Below, in pieces: positions 22,846 through 33,306 of a stretch of 64,000 nucleotides of DNA (its first letter is position 1; the number at the start of each line of letters is the position of its first letter). Position numbers and translations under genes: made by a program. The stretch lies in NCBI RefSeq assembly GCF_000226095.1, contig NC_016478.1:1664001-1728000 (forward strand). The letters are read 5' to 3'. The notes beneath the pieces are model-generated. The model made no database searches and was not told the origin of the DNA. It saw only the letters and a program-made list of their open reading frames with translations. The stretch is from Thermothelomyces thermophilus ATCC 42464. Taxonomy: Eukaryota > Ascomycota > Sordariomycetes > Sordariales > Chaetomiaceae.

Positions 22846-23120
22846 AACTGAAACTGCGAAAGGGCGGCTGCTCTGTTTCCATGGTGGCCAGAGATCCTGA
22901 CTTGACGATTTGGAAAAGTGAAGGAAGGGAAGCAAAGGGTTCGGAGAGAGGTTTGGAGGGGGATATCTTTTTGTACGCTTGTGTCTCTTGTATCATATCA
23001 AAACAATATACAATAAATGTGTACACTATGTCTCGGCTCTGCGGGCCCCTTTTTACCCTTCTCTTTCTTCTTTCCTCCCTTATTGTGTGGTTATGTTCGT
23101 TCTTGTGTGTAAAGAGAGGG

Positions 23121-23174
<54 letters not shown>

Positions 23175-23185
23175 CAATCTCGCGC
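22846..23185. other. Convergent 3' region with GT microsatellite
   Basis: 340 bases between the stop codons of the uL3m and COA1 genes. It contains a (GT)26 tract at 23122-23173, ending 13 bases from the COA1 stop. No gene is seen. Confidence 0.7.
23122..23173. repeat. (GT)n microsatellite
   Basis: About 26 uninterrupted TG/GT units just beyond the COA1 stop codon, so it should lie in the COA1 3'-UTR (as CA on that strand). Confidence 0.95.
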
Positions 23186-23985
23186 TCATTTGGTCATCTT
23201 CCTGAACCCCCTCGGAACTGGCTCCTCCTCCACATCCACGTCCCCCATGGGAAGGTCCGGCGTGGCCATGGTAACCGCAAACGGGTCGCCGTCCTCGAGC
23301 AGGTCGATGACTGTGCCGTCGTCCGTCTCGAGGCTCCACTCGGTCGTCTCGAACATGCCCTTCGGGGTGGGGCGGAAGCTGGCGAACCTCATGACGCCGC
23401 CGGCCTTGGTGCCCTTGACACGGAAGGATATGTCGATGCGGCCGTGCAGCTGGTTCATCTCGCCCGAGATCCAGGGGATCTGCTGGGCAAAGTAGATCTC
23501 GTCGCCCAGGACGGCGCGGGCCTTGTCCGAGGTGCGCAGGGCGTAGAGGGTGGCGCCGACGACGGGGCTAGACAGCTTCTGGTAGTTGAAGATGGCGACC
23601 GAGGCGACGGCGATGACGGCGGCGAAGATTGGGAGCGTGCGCGACCAGCGGAAGGTGGTCTGCTCGAGGCCTGGAGATCAAAGCAAGCGGCGGCCGCGAG
23701 GGCGGCGGCAGCAGTGGCATTGGTTAGCAGGCAGAGGTGTATATGGAAACGATCGAAGACGGGCAAGGCTTTACTTGGCAGTTCCCGGTCGGCGCGGCGT
23801 TCCATCAACGGCCCGTCGCCGGCTTTGGGCGCCGACACGAGCATGCGGTTCTGCGTCGGTCGGGCCCCGGAATTATTTTTATTTAGTGGGAATCTCCTCC
23901 CCCCGGTTGGCGTTATCCTCCGCCGCAGCAGAGGTAGCAGAGCTGATCGGGCGCCCGCCCCTTGTTGGGCTGACCTCAACAGCAT
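23186..23985 (-). CDS. COA1: Cytochrome oxidase assembly factor Coa1 (DUF1783)
   Basis: Exons 23985-23775 and 23670-23186 give 231 aa. Residues 1-70 are Arg-rich with almost no acid at the start (MLLRSAQQGAGARSALL...RRR), a likely mitochondrial presequence. A single transmembrane helix follows at about 82-99 (TLPIFAAVIAVASVAIFNYQ). Then comes the Coa1 domain facing the intermembrane space: KLSSPVVGATLYALRTS, ARAVLGDEIYFAQQIPWISG, EMNQLHGRIDISFRVKGTK, GGVMRFASFRP and TTEWSL. In yeast, Coa1 works in early Cox1 maturation. The intron (23774-23671, 104 bases) has a CTAAC branch. The C-terminus carries an acidic tail (LLEDGDP, DVDVEEEPVP). The gene is convergent with uL3m, another mitochondrial gene. 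Confidence 0.88.
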
Positions 23986-25214
23986 GGCTGTGTGTGGCTG
24001 TGGTTGTTCTTTATCGTGGTCGTCGTCGTAGGCCGACACCCAAGTGCTGATGATCTCCCACAACGGCTCAACCCACTTCGGCAGAAAAGCTCCCGATAAT
24101 CCACTACCACTGTGACCTGGAGAGTTATGCAAATACCGGTGTGTCTCATCTAAACGAGCCTGAGACTAAGCAAGCATACTCCGTAGGGCATTTGGCACCA
24201 TCATTCCCGCGACTTCCTTCCAGAAACACTTGCCACAATCACGCAAAGAGGTCAAGTTTCTAGCTTCTGCCTAATTCTTTGTCCTTGACCGCGGTCACTG
24301 ATTCTGACCTGCTGCTATGTCTTGCTCATATACCGCATCGCAGATTCGTTAGCCCGTGTCAGACTGGCGTCCTCTGTTCTAATTACTCTTTCCATTCACT
24401 CTGCTGGTCCGAGCAGCAAACCAGCGCAACAAAATTGAGATCTATCAAATTGTGCTATTTTAAATTAAGGAACAGCCCTCTGACCTTCTACGTATGCTAG
24501 CGCCCTGACTATGATACGGACGGTCGATGTAGGCGAACCCTGCTATGTGGGCGCCAACAAGGTCAACGCTGGTTTACGCAGGGCAGAGTTCGCTGTGGCT
24601 ATTGTCGATTATACTAGTCAAAAAAAGCAATGCCCGCGGATTTGCTTCACATGGGGTTTGTATTTGCGCTGATGAATTGCGTTGGCATTATTCGCTTGCG
24701 TTGAAATATATTTGCGTTGTTGCGGGCGTTGCATGAGAGATTCGCTTGGTTCGACCGGTGAAGAAGGGCCGGGGCATGTTTACTTCGCCTCATGAAGAGG
24801 CTGTGATCTGTGATTCCCCTCATCTCAATTGGCCTCTTGTGTCTGCGAGCGCTCATCTCGTGGCGTCATGCTGCGGACTCTCTAGGGATCTGTCCCTTTA
24901 TTCTCCTCCGACCATTCCGTCTCGCTCGTGCCCTTTCAGTCGAGAGACAACCGGTGTTGGGAGCTTTGGCGTCCCTTTCTTTGTCCCTGACCTTAACACA
25001 CTAGGCGCGGGCCATGCTTCTTGCCATGGCGTTATTCGCTCCCCGCTCCTTTGACCGTCCAGAGGTCATTATAAGCAATCCCTCTCCTTTCCCCTTCCTC
25101 TTGGGATGCCCGTAAACCTTGGGCAGCCGAGCGGCGGCAGCAAAGAGAGAGAGAGATCCTTACCTCGACGTAGCGCATTATCCTGCGAAGAAAACAGCTC
25201 GCTGGTCAGCCGAG
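23986..25214. other. Intergenic, no gene seen
   Basis: 1.2 kb between divergent starts (COA1 and the first membrane-protein gene). One TACTCCGTA motif lies at 24177-24185. Open frames are short, overlapping on both strands, and unlike known proteins. The stretch is more AT-rich than the flanking genes around 24400-24700. Confidence 0.6.
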
Positions 25215-26035
25215 ATGGGACACGGGCGCTCACTTCTGTTTCCCATCGGGTTCACCCTCTTCCTGCTGGCGGTTGACGCGGCCATCACCATGGGCCTGGT
25301 GTCGTCCATGGTCTCGTTCCTGCACCACAACGGCCGCGGCCCCTTTGCGGTCGCCCCTCCTGGAGGCTCCCTCTTCCTGCTCGCGGGTGAGCCGGCAAAC
25401 CTCGTGACCGACCACGGCCACACGACCAATGCCGCCGGCGGGACAGCCCTGGTCCTGGTCGGCCTGGGCGGGAGCATCGCCCTGTGGCTGGAAAAGCGGG
25501 AACGCAAGAAGGTAGGCCTCCTCCTCCTCCTCCTCCTCCTCCTCCTCCTCCTCGGGTCTGACCAACGAAGCCCCGCCGAGGGCCACGCGCTGACTTTTGC
25601 AATGGCAAACAGTGGGATCGATCCTCCCCCGCTTTTCATCTCTGGACCCTCATCGTCTTCCTCAGCTGGCTTCTCACCATGGTCGCCCTCATCTACACCT
25701 TTGTCGAGACAGACAAGACGGGCGGTCAGGCGATCAACCTGGGCGTCGCCCGGGCAAACCGGCCGCCAACCAAGTACCCCGATGGCAGGTGGACACCCGA
25801 AAACTGGTATGCTTCCGTGCTAAACCTGCCGTTGGCGAGCGAGAACCAGCGGAGGATAATCGAGGGCAATCTGACCATCATGCGGGCCTGGCGGTGGAAC
25901 CTGGTTGCTCTGTTTATCCTGGGATTTGCCTTGCTGGCACTGGTGGCCCTGGAACAGCTCAGGATGCGGAGGAGCGCTCAATCGGTGCGGTTCAATCACG
26001 TCAAGGAAGTTAGCGGACGTCGTGACTTCCGCTAA
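25215..26035 (+). CDS. Uncharacterised four-helix membrane protein 1
   Basis: Exons 25215-25511 and 25613-26035 give 239 aa. I do not recognise a named family; it looks like a fungal-specific membrane protein. Four hydrophobic segments are visible: residues 7-30 (LLFPIGFTLFLLAVDAAIT), about 77-93 (GTALVLVGLGGSIALWL), about 105-125 (FHLWTLIVFLSWLLTMVAL) and about 205-225 (LVALFILGFALLALVAL). Between helices 3 and 4 lies a soluble loop with FVETDKTGGQAINLGVARAN and RWTPENWYASVLNLPL, which suggests a folded loop. The tail is basic. The 101-base intron (CTGAC branch) holds a pure CTC/CCT repeat. The stop codon sits inside a 13-base-pair hairpin. A second membrane-protein gene follows on the same strand. 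Confidence 0.7.
25517..25552. repeat. CTC trinucleotide repeat in intron
   Basis: About 11 CCT/CTC units in the intron of the first membrane-protein gene, just after the donor site. Confidence 0.9.
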
Positions 26036-26040
26036 CTTCC
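26005..26040 (+). other. Hairpin spanning a stop codon
   Basis: Arms GGAAGTTAGCGGA (26005-26017) and TCCGCTAACTTCC (26028-26040) are exact reverse complements around a 10-base loop. The TAA stop of the first membrane-protein gene (26033-26035) lies within the second arm, and the first arm is coding. Confidence 0.6.
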
Positions 26041-26495
26041 AGTCGAATCCTCTTGCTGCCTTGAATTGCTGCCCTGAATGAACCGAGGAATTGCTACTAA
26101 GTGTATGGACGTGTATGACTTATATCTCACTGGGCCCTCATAGGTTATACATATCAAGTTGTTGTTAGAGTGTTTCACGCTCCGCTCCGCTGCTTTCCAT
26201 TCCTGTTGCTGTCGTTCGCGCGTAAAAGAACCCCGGTACAGCGCAGTTATTAATGCATCTACGGAGTATCCCCAGTTCTGAATAAGCGCCAAGAAGCAAC
26301 CTCCCTGCAACCTTAACGTCATTGTGCTACCCCCAAGCTAACTGCGAGAGGCAGTGAGCAGCTACAACTACCAGAGCAGCTCCCTTGGTCTTTACCGCGT
26401 TGACACTACGAGGCGTCCTCGAATTTGTATGAGTGACCAACCCCCCCCCCCCCCCCAAAAAAAAAAAAAAGACACACCATCAAACACCAGCTACG
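26036..26495. promoter_or_regulatory. Intergenic / promoter of membrane protein 2
   Basis: 460 bases. One TACGGAGTA motif lies at 26260-26268, and a C16-A14 homopolymer junction at 26441-26470 ends 25 bases before the next start codon. Confidence 0.55.
26441..26470. repeat. C16/A14 homopolymer junction
   Basis: Sixteen C followed directly by fourteen A, in the leader just upstream of a start codon. Homopolymer lengths may also carry sequencing error. Confidence 0.9.
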
Positions 26496-27386
26496 ATGGC
26501 AAAGCCAACCCCAGTAGCACGTCTACGCCGCACTTTCCACTACCCCTCCTCGGACGACGATGACGATGACGACGCTTCCACATCGCCCGCCGTCCTCGAC
26601 GAGCAAGGTACGCAAACCTTCTTCTCCCAACTTCCCCCGCCAAATTCTCTCTCTTTTCTCTCCCCAGGGTTCCTTCCCTTGCCCAAAAACCAAAAAATAA
26701 AAAAAATAAAAAAATTCTAAAACAAACAAAACACAACAGAGCAAGAATCCCTGATCGCCGACCTCGCCCGGCAAAACGACCGCCGCAACCAGACCACCCA
26801 CCGGCTCCTCTGCGCCCTCCCGCTCCTCTCCACCCTCCCCTTCCTGCTCGACCTCTTCCTCGCCCGCGCCGGCCGCGCCCTCCCCGCCCTCGGCCTGTCG
26901 TCGCTCCTGGCCACCGGCTGGATGCTGGCCCGCCTGGGCGTCACCGAGACCGGCTTCCCGGCCCTCGACGGCATGTACGCCCGCGGACACGGACACGGAC
27001 ACGGACACGGACATGGCCAGCTAGGTCGGAGCCGGAGCCGGAGTCGAAGCCGGCAGCGGCGACTAGGAGGAGTCGGAGGCGTAGGAGGACGAGGAGGACG
27101 AGGCGGCGGCGGCGGAATCCTCGGCGCATCAGTCAGCAGTGGCGCCAAGTCCCCGCTCGAGACTCACCTCCCCTGGCTCAACGTCGCCCTGGCCGCCCTG
27201 GCGCTGCTGACTGGTCTCCTGCAGCGGCTCAAGACGGGTCCTGTCGCTGCGGGCGTAAGCCCCCTGATGCTCGGGGCGCTGCCTGGCGTCGTCTATGCCG
27301 TCATTATCGGGGCCAAAGTCGTCATGGCCGGCGTCGACCCCGAGCGGGAGCTGAGCGCGTTAAAGTATGCCTATAAGGGCGCATGA
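26496..27386 (+). CDS. Uncharacterised membrane protein 2, His/Gly-repeat loop
   Basis: Exons 26496-26607 and 26740-27386 give 252 aa. No family recognised. An acidic cytosolic N-terminus (SSDDDDDDDAST) is followed by ADLARQNDRRNQTTHRLL and hydrophobic segments at about 62-80 (LLCALPLLSTLPFLLDLFL) and 86-102 (LPALGLSSLLATGWML). A low-complexity loop comes next with (HG)5, RSRSRSRSR and a GGR-rich run. Two more hydrophobic stretches lie at about 180-196 (LNVALAALALLTGLL) and 208-228 (LMLGALPGVVYAVIIGA). The C-terminus ends in a conserved-looking GVDPERELSALKYAYKGA. The 132-base intron ends CAACAG. Four helices with both termini probably cytosolic is an inference. It follows another four-helix gene on the same strand, 460 bases apart, but the two share no sequence similarity that I can see. 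Confidence 0.7.
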
Positions 27387-27625
27387 ACATGATTTCTCAT
27401 CAGTTAAAATTTTGTATGGCATTGCGAGGCGTTCGTTGGGTAAAAGTGCGGCAGATCCAATGGGATTGATATAAGCATATTGCGGTTTTGGCATGACGGC
27501 GACATGCTGCTCTTTGCTCTGATTTCCATCCATGTCCCTCTGCTCGGTCCCCCGGAGATATGATACGTTCAAAATCCTTTTTATGTACCCCCCGAACTCC
27601 CAACGCATCAGTGCAATCCCTGCCT

Positions 27626-30600
27626 TCAAACGTCTATCGACTCGTTGAACCGTAACACTCCGTTACCTCTGAGCACCCCATCCACTCCTTTTGGTGACCG
27701 CGGAAAGGGGTCTGCAAGCGGGTCTGTATACTCCGGCGCCTCGGAGGACGACCCCGACTTGTCCACCACGAGCGCCAACCCATGTGCCTTGATCGAGTCC
27801 ACCAACGCGGGCACCATGTCCTATCACCGTTCATTAGCAAGGTCGCCGAGGGAAATCATGTCGTCGCCGAAGACCTACCAATAACCGCTCGCAGCATATC
27901 AACCCCATGAAGTTGTTGTTCTGCGCCGTCCTCACCGCATCCTTGATCGAGACCCCCCTGTGCTGGGCTTTACGCCCTTCTTCCTCCTGCTCCTCCTGCT
28001 GCTGCTGCGGCTGCCGCCCCAGGTCGTTACAGAGAAAGACCGGGAAGTTGGGCTGCTTCCAGTTCAACGCCGTGCACACGCTCTCGTTGAACGAGCTGAA
28101 CACGACCGACCGCACCGCCTCTGGGCCCTGCCCCTGCGCACGCTGGGCGCGGGCATGGTCGAACACGACCGCGAGGAGAGCGTCGACAAACGCGTTGAGG
28201 TCGGCGCTCAGTCCGAGCTCCTTCAACGCCAGCCTCTCCCGCTCTTCGGCTGTCGGGTACAGCACCTGAATGTTGACGTGCATGCCCTTCGGCAGGAGGT
28301 CGAGGGCGTCTTGAAGGGTAGTACCGCCCGACGAAGCGAGGATCTGGTGAACTGCCGCGATGTCGTCGACCGGCAGCTGGGAATGCGGCCCGTTGCCGGT
28401 GGCGGTGCGGAATTGGGCCAGAGTCAGGCGCGACACTGGCACGTCGATGCCTCCACAGCTGACTGTCCAGTGCGGCCAGAGCACCGGAACCCCATCGCTT
28501 GTTTGCTGAACGTAGATTCGCACAAAGTCCCCTGACAAGCTGGACCCAGTCACGAATGTGCTGCTGGTCATGGCAGGTGTCATGGTGGCCTTGTCGACCT
28601 GGCTAGTCGCCTTCCAGTATGTTTCAAAATCCGTTATCTCGAGCGGCTTGCCCTGGAACGGCTTGATGATCTGCACCTGGAAGGTGATCTGCCCAATGGC
28701 GCGCAGGCGTGGGTCAAACAGCGGGAGACAACAACTGCCGCTGTTGCTGCTCAGCAGAGCGCGGAACGTCGTGGGTAGCGCCACCGTCTTAGCGATAACC
28801 TTGGCGCCGTATGCCGGAAAGACATCAAAGTCGAGTGTGAACGAGTCAAAGTTGTCGATCTGGAACGAAACAAGCCGAGTATCTTCGTGAAAGGGTAGCA
28901 TGATGTTCTTGGGGATGATGTCCGAGACCTTGGACGAGATCGTGAGCCTCGACGCTGGATATTTGCTGTCATGGAAGAAGGCCAGCGGCGGCTCCCCGTT
29001 CGCCCCAAAGCTGAGCTGCACAACCGTCTTCGTATCCAGGAAGTTGTGTCCATAGCGCCGAAGCGGGATGATTGGGGGCGGCAGCTCGAGTGCCGGAATT
29101 GCATCTGTGTCGAGTGACATGGGAATCGGCGCGCTGCTGCTCGTCATGGGTGGCAAGGGCCCTGGCATTTGCGGATCCGTTTTCTTTTCGTGTTGCTGCT
29201 TGAATGGGGTTAGCAACTTCATGCACTCCAGATGACCTTCCCATGCCGCGTAGTACAGGGCTGGGAGCTCCTTCTCGTCGAGGATGTTGGGATCGGCGCC
29301 AACGTCAAGAAGCGCCCGTAGACAGGGGACATTGCCTTCGCTGGCGGCATGTACGAGTGGTGTCCATCCGTAGAGCTTATCTACTTGGTCCAGATCGGCC
29401 CCATAGTTCTTAAGGAGGAGGAGGAGCTCCGGCGTCTGTCCTGACCGGGCCACTAAGTGTTGCGGGTAGAGGCCTTCGGCATCCGGCAATAACTTAGCGC
29501 CATGCTTCAGAAGAGTCTCGGCAATGGCCAGCGACCCGTGCTCGCAGGCGAGGTTGAGGGGTACGTGGTCGGTATCAGCCACAGGGTCCAAGCGGGCTGA
29601 CCGTTCGAGCAGCCTGCTCACGCACTCGAGGTGTTTGTGAACGATGCAGTGGATGAGCGGGGTATAGTTGTCGTGATCGATGAGATCGATCGTTTGCGGA
29701 GCAGCTGCGTGTTTCTGTCAGCATAAGCTGTAATGTTGCGGTGTGAAGGGATTGCGCACCTGTGAGGAGGGTGTCAATCATGTCGAGCCGACCATGCATA
29801 CTGGCATAGTGCAGCGGGACTCGGCCGTACACATCGGTCCTATCGACGGCTACCCCGTTCGACAGCCCATACTGGAGAACAAAGGAGTTGCCGTAGATGG
29901 CAGCCTGGTGCAGGCAATTCCGCTCGTTGATGTCGTCCTCGGACTGAATATCGACTAGTCCGGTCTCGAGCAGCAGCTGCAGAGCCTCCAGGGGCGCCCC
30001 GTTGATGGCGGATAAAAAGGTCCTCGTAAACCTCTCCACCAGAGAACTGTTGGGGTCGACCGTATCCCGCATGCGCCCCAATAGCTCTCTGAGGCTCCCC
30101 AGGTTGCCAGAAAGGACAGTGTCGAGAAGCAGCGTGTCAGCATCCCCTTCATCCGTGCCTGGTAAGTGCTGGCTGGTGACAACGTGTTCCGGGCGGGCCT
30201 CAAAGGTGACGTTATCGCCATCAGCCCAGGCGCCGATCTCCTGGAGGCTTGTCGTGGCCTGGTCGGACAACTCGCTGATGACGGTAGCATTGAAGAAAGG
30301 CTGGACCTCGACAGCCCTGGAAAGGTACAGCTCCTTTGTCTTAGATTTTGAGGTTTTGTCCCACTTTTTGAGGATCTTGGAAAAGGCCGTGCCGTTAATC
30401 TCGACGAACTGCTGTAGCTTGTTTACGTCGTTGGCGAACTGCTGGAAGCCTTCTTGAAGAGTGGCAAACTTGGCAGACCGCCTGGAGATGCCTTGGCGGG
30501 ACTGCAAGACCTTTTTCTTATCGAGAAGGGTCTTGAGGCGGACTTTAAGCTGTCACGGAGTCAGCTCCGACGTCGAAACCTAAAGCACAAGACGGCATAC

Positions 30601-31108
30601 CTCAGCTTCCTTTTGCAGATAAAACGCGTTGACCTTTTCGAGCTCTCTTTCCTAGGCATTGTGAGAAATGATCAGCATGTAATGGCAGTCGTTGGGCTTA
30701 CCAGTTGGAAGAAGAAGGTCGCCTTGTTCGCCTGCAGGGCAGCCTGCGGGTCGATGAGCCCTGCAGCAGCACGTTCAGCCGCATCGTTTTGCGAATGGAG
30801 GACAGGGGTGGCCGAGAGCTTCTTGATGAGCTGTGGGTGCAGTGTCAGTCCTGTCCATGTACAGACTCGCGCTGTTCCTTAGCCCCGCTTGGTCTTTCAA
30901 ATCAGCCCGGGGGCAGACCGACGCTAGCATGATCGGTCCGATGAACGATTTGGGACTCACCTTCTTGAGCGCCTTATAGTTGACGAAGCTTGCAGCATAC
31001 TCGGGCACCTCGAGCTGGCGCTTCTGAATTTGCTTGCCGAACTTCCTACACGACACTTAGCAAGGGGTGGGGGGAAGGTAACCGGCTGGGCGTCCCGGAA
31101 ACTCACAT
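27626..31108 (-). CDS. nuc-2: NUC-2/Pho81: SPX, ankyrin and GDPD-like phosphate-sensing CDK inhibitor
   Basis: Exons on the minus strand: 31108-31107, 31045-30961, 30830-30702, 30651-30601, 30549-29760, 29704-27879 and 27820-27626, giving 1025 aa. The protein starts MKFGKQIQKRQLEVPEY, the SPX domain (about 1-190) that binds inositol pyrophosphates. Ankyrin repeats follow at about 235-530 (LLSAINGAPLEALQLLLETG, VPLHYASMHGRLDMIDTLL, GWTPLVHAASEGNVPCLRAL). A degenerate GDPD-like C-terminal half ends GVLRGNGVLRFNESIDV. In Neurospora NUC-2 (yeast Pho81) inhibits the cyclin-CDK pair PREG-PGOV and so frees NUC-1 to switch on phosphate-starvation genes. The first intron (31106-31046, 61 bases) cuts the start codon: AT on exon 1, G on exon 2. 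The SPX fold must begin at this Met-Lys-Phe, so the join is needed. Other introns are 50-130 bases with normal signals. Confidence 0.92.
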
Positions 31109-32100
31109 TGTGAAGGCGGTTGTGCCCGTGAGGCTTCAACCGACCAAGGTCACAACCTCGAGAGCGGCGGTCTCATGTAAGGTAGGCCAAGAAAACCAGA
31201 AGCGATGATTGGCTATTGGCGAAGGGCAGAGACGAGAGACTCAGAGTGAACCAATGGATTGTAATGGTGGGTACCGGCGGAACACAGGACCTGACGGAAT
31301 TCCAGATGGTGAGGCGATGGAAGCATCCAGGTACCTCGTAAGCGGCTCAAGCGAAGCGTGTATCTCCGCTCACTTATCGAGACTGCTACCTCGAAGCAGC
31401 GCACGAGGCCTGGTTGCGGGTTGTCAGCTGCAAAGGGCGAAGGAGGGAGGGGCACCCGAAGCCGCAAACCGAGAGTGCAGGACTTCAAGTCGGGTCGTTG
31501 CGAGGGACTCGGGGTAGGTAACAGGAAGAAACTACTCCATGAAAGTTGTAAGAAAGGGAAAGAGCGGAGGGACGCGTTAGTGGCCCCAAAATGACCAGGC
31601 TGCTGTCTTCAATATTTCCTGGGTTTGCGAAGGTCAGGTCGTCGACGGCGGCTTCCCTGATGTGGATGCCAAGTCCGCAAACCCGTCACGTACGTTGTAG
31701 CTGGTATGTGTATATGTATGTATGTACATACCGAAACGGTCGGCGCAGAGCTTAGGCTGCCGCTGGGCCGGGTCTCGGCCGGTGGTGTGAAAGCCTCAGG
31801 ACTCGAATCGCCGCCAAGCCTCGACAAACGTGGAAGCCCCGGCGAAATCGCACACCCTTATATACTAGTAGTGTATGTACTTTGATCGGACCAAAGCAGA
31901 TACCGTGGCCAAGGTACTGTGTATTTACAGTACCTAGCAATCAACCTAAACGCTGAAATGATCAGGTATAATGCATGGGCTCACATTGCCCAATTGTCTT
32001 CTTCTGGGAGTTACCCTTATCGTTACAAGCTGCCAAAATCATCCAACAGGTGTGGTAGGTAAGACTTTGTAGGTATGCACAAGGTACTGTACGTGTATGA

Positions 32101-32121
32101 ATGTATGTACAGTACATACAT
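32101..32121. repeat. Perfect palindrome, GTATGTAC family
   Basis: Ten-base arms ATGTATGTAC and GTACATACAT separated by a single A. The surrounding 70 bases are made of further tgtac/gtaca/tacct repeats. Confidence 0.8.
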
Positions 32122-32444
32122 ACGGTACAGTACATACCTACATACTCCGTACAGTACAGTGCTTTGTGGAACTATTGGAAAGTAATCTTGTATACTAGCG
32201 CATCCAAAATGGATAGGTGAACTCGCCGCATGCAGCAGCATGGTACCAACCTACTGCTCACGCTCACCCGGCCCATCAGGTTTGTTCTTGAGTCTTCCAC
32301 GAGTCATAGAGCACAGTTTGATAAGCCTCGTTTAACTCCAACGTTGAACCGTTGGCACCCCCTCCGCAGTGCACTGCGCGGGATACCCGACTGGGCTTTC
32401 CAGGAGCCCAGCGCAATTTCGTGAGCCGCAAATCCCGTCACCTG

Positions 32445-32463
32445 GGTATGTACAGTACATACC
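32445..32463. repeat. Perfect palindrome, GTATGTAC family
   Basis: Nine-base arms GGTATGTAC and GTACATACC around a single A; same core as the copy at 32101-32121, 320 bases away. Confidence 0.8.
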
Positions 32464-33306
32464 TCTTGCCCCCCTACCAAAGCCGTCTTGACAGGGTCCA
32501 GTCGACCGGGGACGGCCTTCTTGCAGTCACTGCACCAACTTGCAGTAAACCGCCCTCTGATGCAACGGGATCTCGCAGCGCAACAACAGCCAATCGGGTG
32601 CCGCAATCCAAGCATGTGCCTCGGTTGATTCGACGTGCGAAGTCGAGTGCTCGAAAGCTAAATGCATTCCCCTCTTGCCGCTGCAATCTACTGAAGTACA
32701 ACTAGTTTTTACCCCTCCGATGGGAACCTCTCGTAGGGAAAGTGGTTAAAAAATGTATGTACTGCTAGTAGGTGTGGTATATGCCAGTACGGAAAAGTGA
32801 ACCGCATAACTTGTACTGACACTTTCTTGGTAACGTTCGCCGAAAAGACTTGGCAAAGCTTGCTACATCCGTAACGTCGTTCCCATCTCGAATTCTTTGA
32901 CAACTTGCCAGCATGGTTCCCAAAAATACGCTGACAGGCACCAGTGTCTCTTTACTTCGGCGGAGCTGGGAGTCTGGTCATTAATGCATCGTCGTGAAGT
33001 TCAGTAGACAAAAGAAAGCCAGAGAGCATCAACGCAGTTAGAGAGAAGCGCTCGTTATATTCTCGAATTGGGTACTTTTCCTGTCAACGGTGCTCGAAAC
33101 GGGAAGGTTGGTCTGAAAGAGTTGAAATATGGCACAGACAACTATCCGATCAGAGTCGAAATATCGAGATTAAGACACGCGTGTGTGACCGCAAACGAGA
33201 TACTCACCCGACCTCGAGTTGACAGGCAGGGCTGTACGCAAACGAGACTCCTAGACTTGATAAAAACAAAGCGAATCCGAGAATACCAGGCACGTGCCGT
33301 CGGACC

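Larger units (their letters stand above)
31109..33306. other. Long NUC-2 upstream region rich in GTAC palindromes
   Basis: 2.2 kb with no gene seen. It holds nested palindromes of a GTATGTAC type: arms ATGTATGTAC / GTACATACAT at 32101-32121 with one spacer base, and arms GGTATGTAC / GTACATACC at 32445-32463. A TACTCCGTA motif sits at 32143-32151. Related GTATGTATGTACATAC sequence lies near 31716. It contains the NUC-2 leader at its left end and the 3' region of the CUE gene at its right end. Confidence 0.6.

Noticed and set aside
21787-22935. 382-codon minus-strand open frame
   Set aside because: Antisense shadow of the uL3m gene, whose uL3 motifs are unmistakable; the antisense product is His/Arg/Pro-rich noise.
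23122-23173. (GT)26 tract considered as a telomere-like or recombination element
   Set aside because: Fungal telomere repeats are TTAGGG; this is a simple microsatellite in a 3'-UTR.
25518-25553. Leucine run from reading the CTC repeat as coding
   Set aside because: The repeat is inside a canonical intron; skipping it restores the membrane-protein frame.
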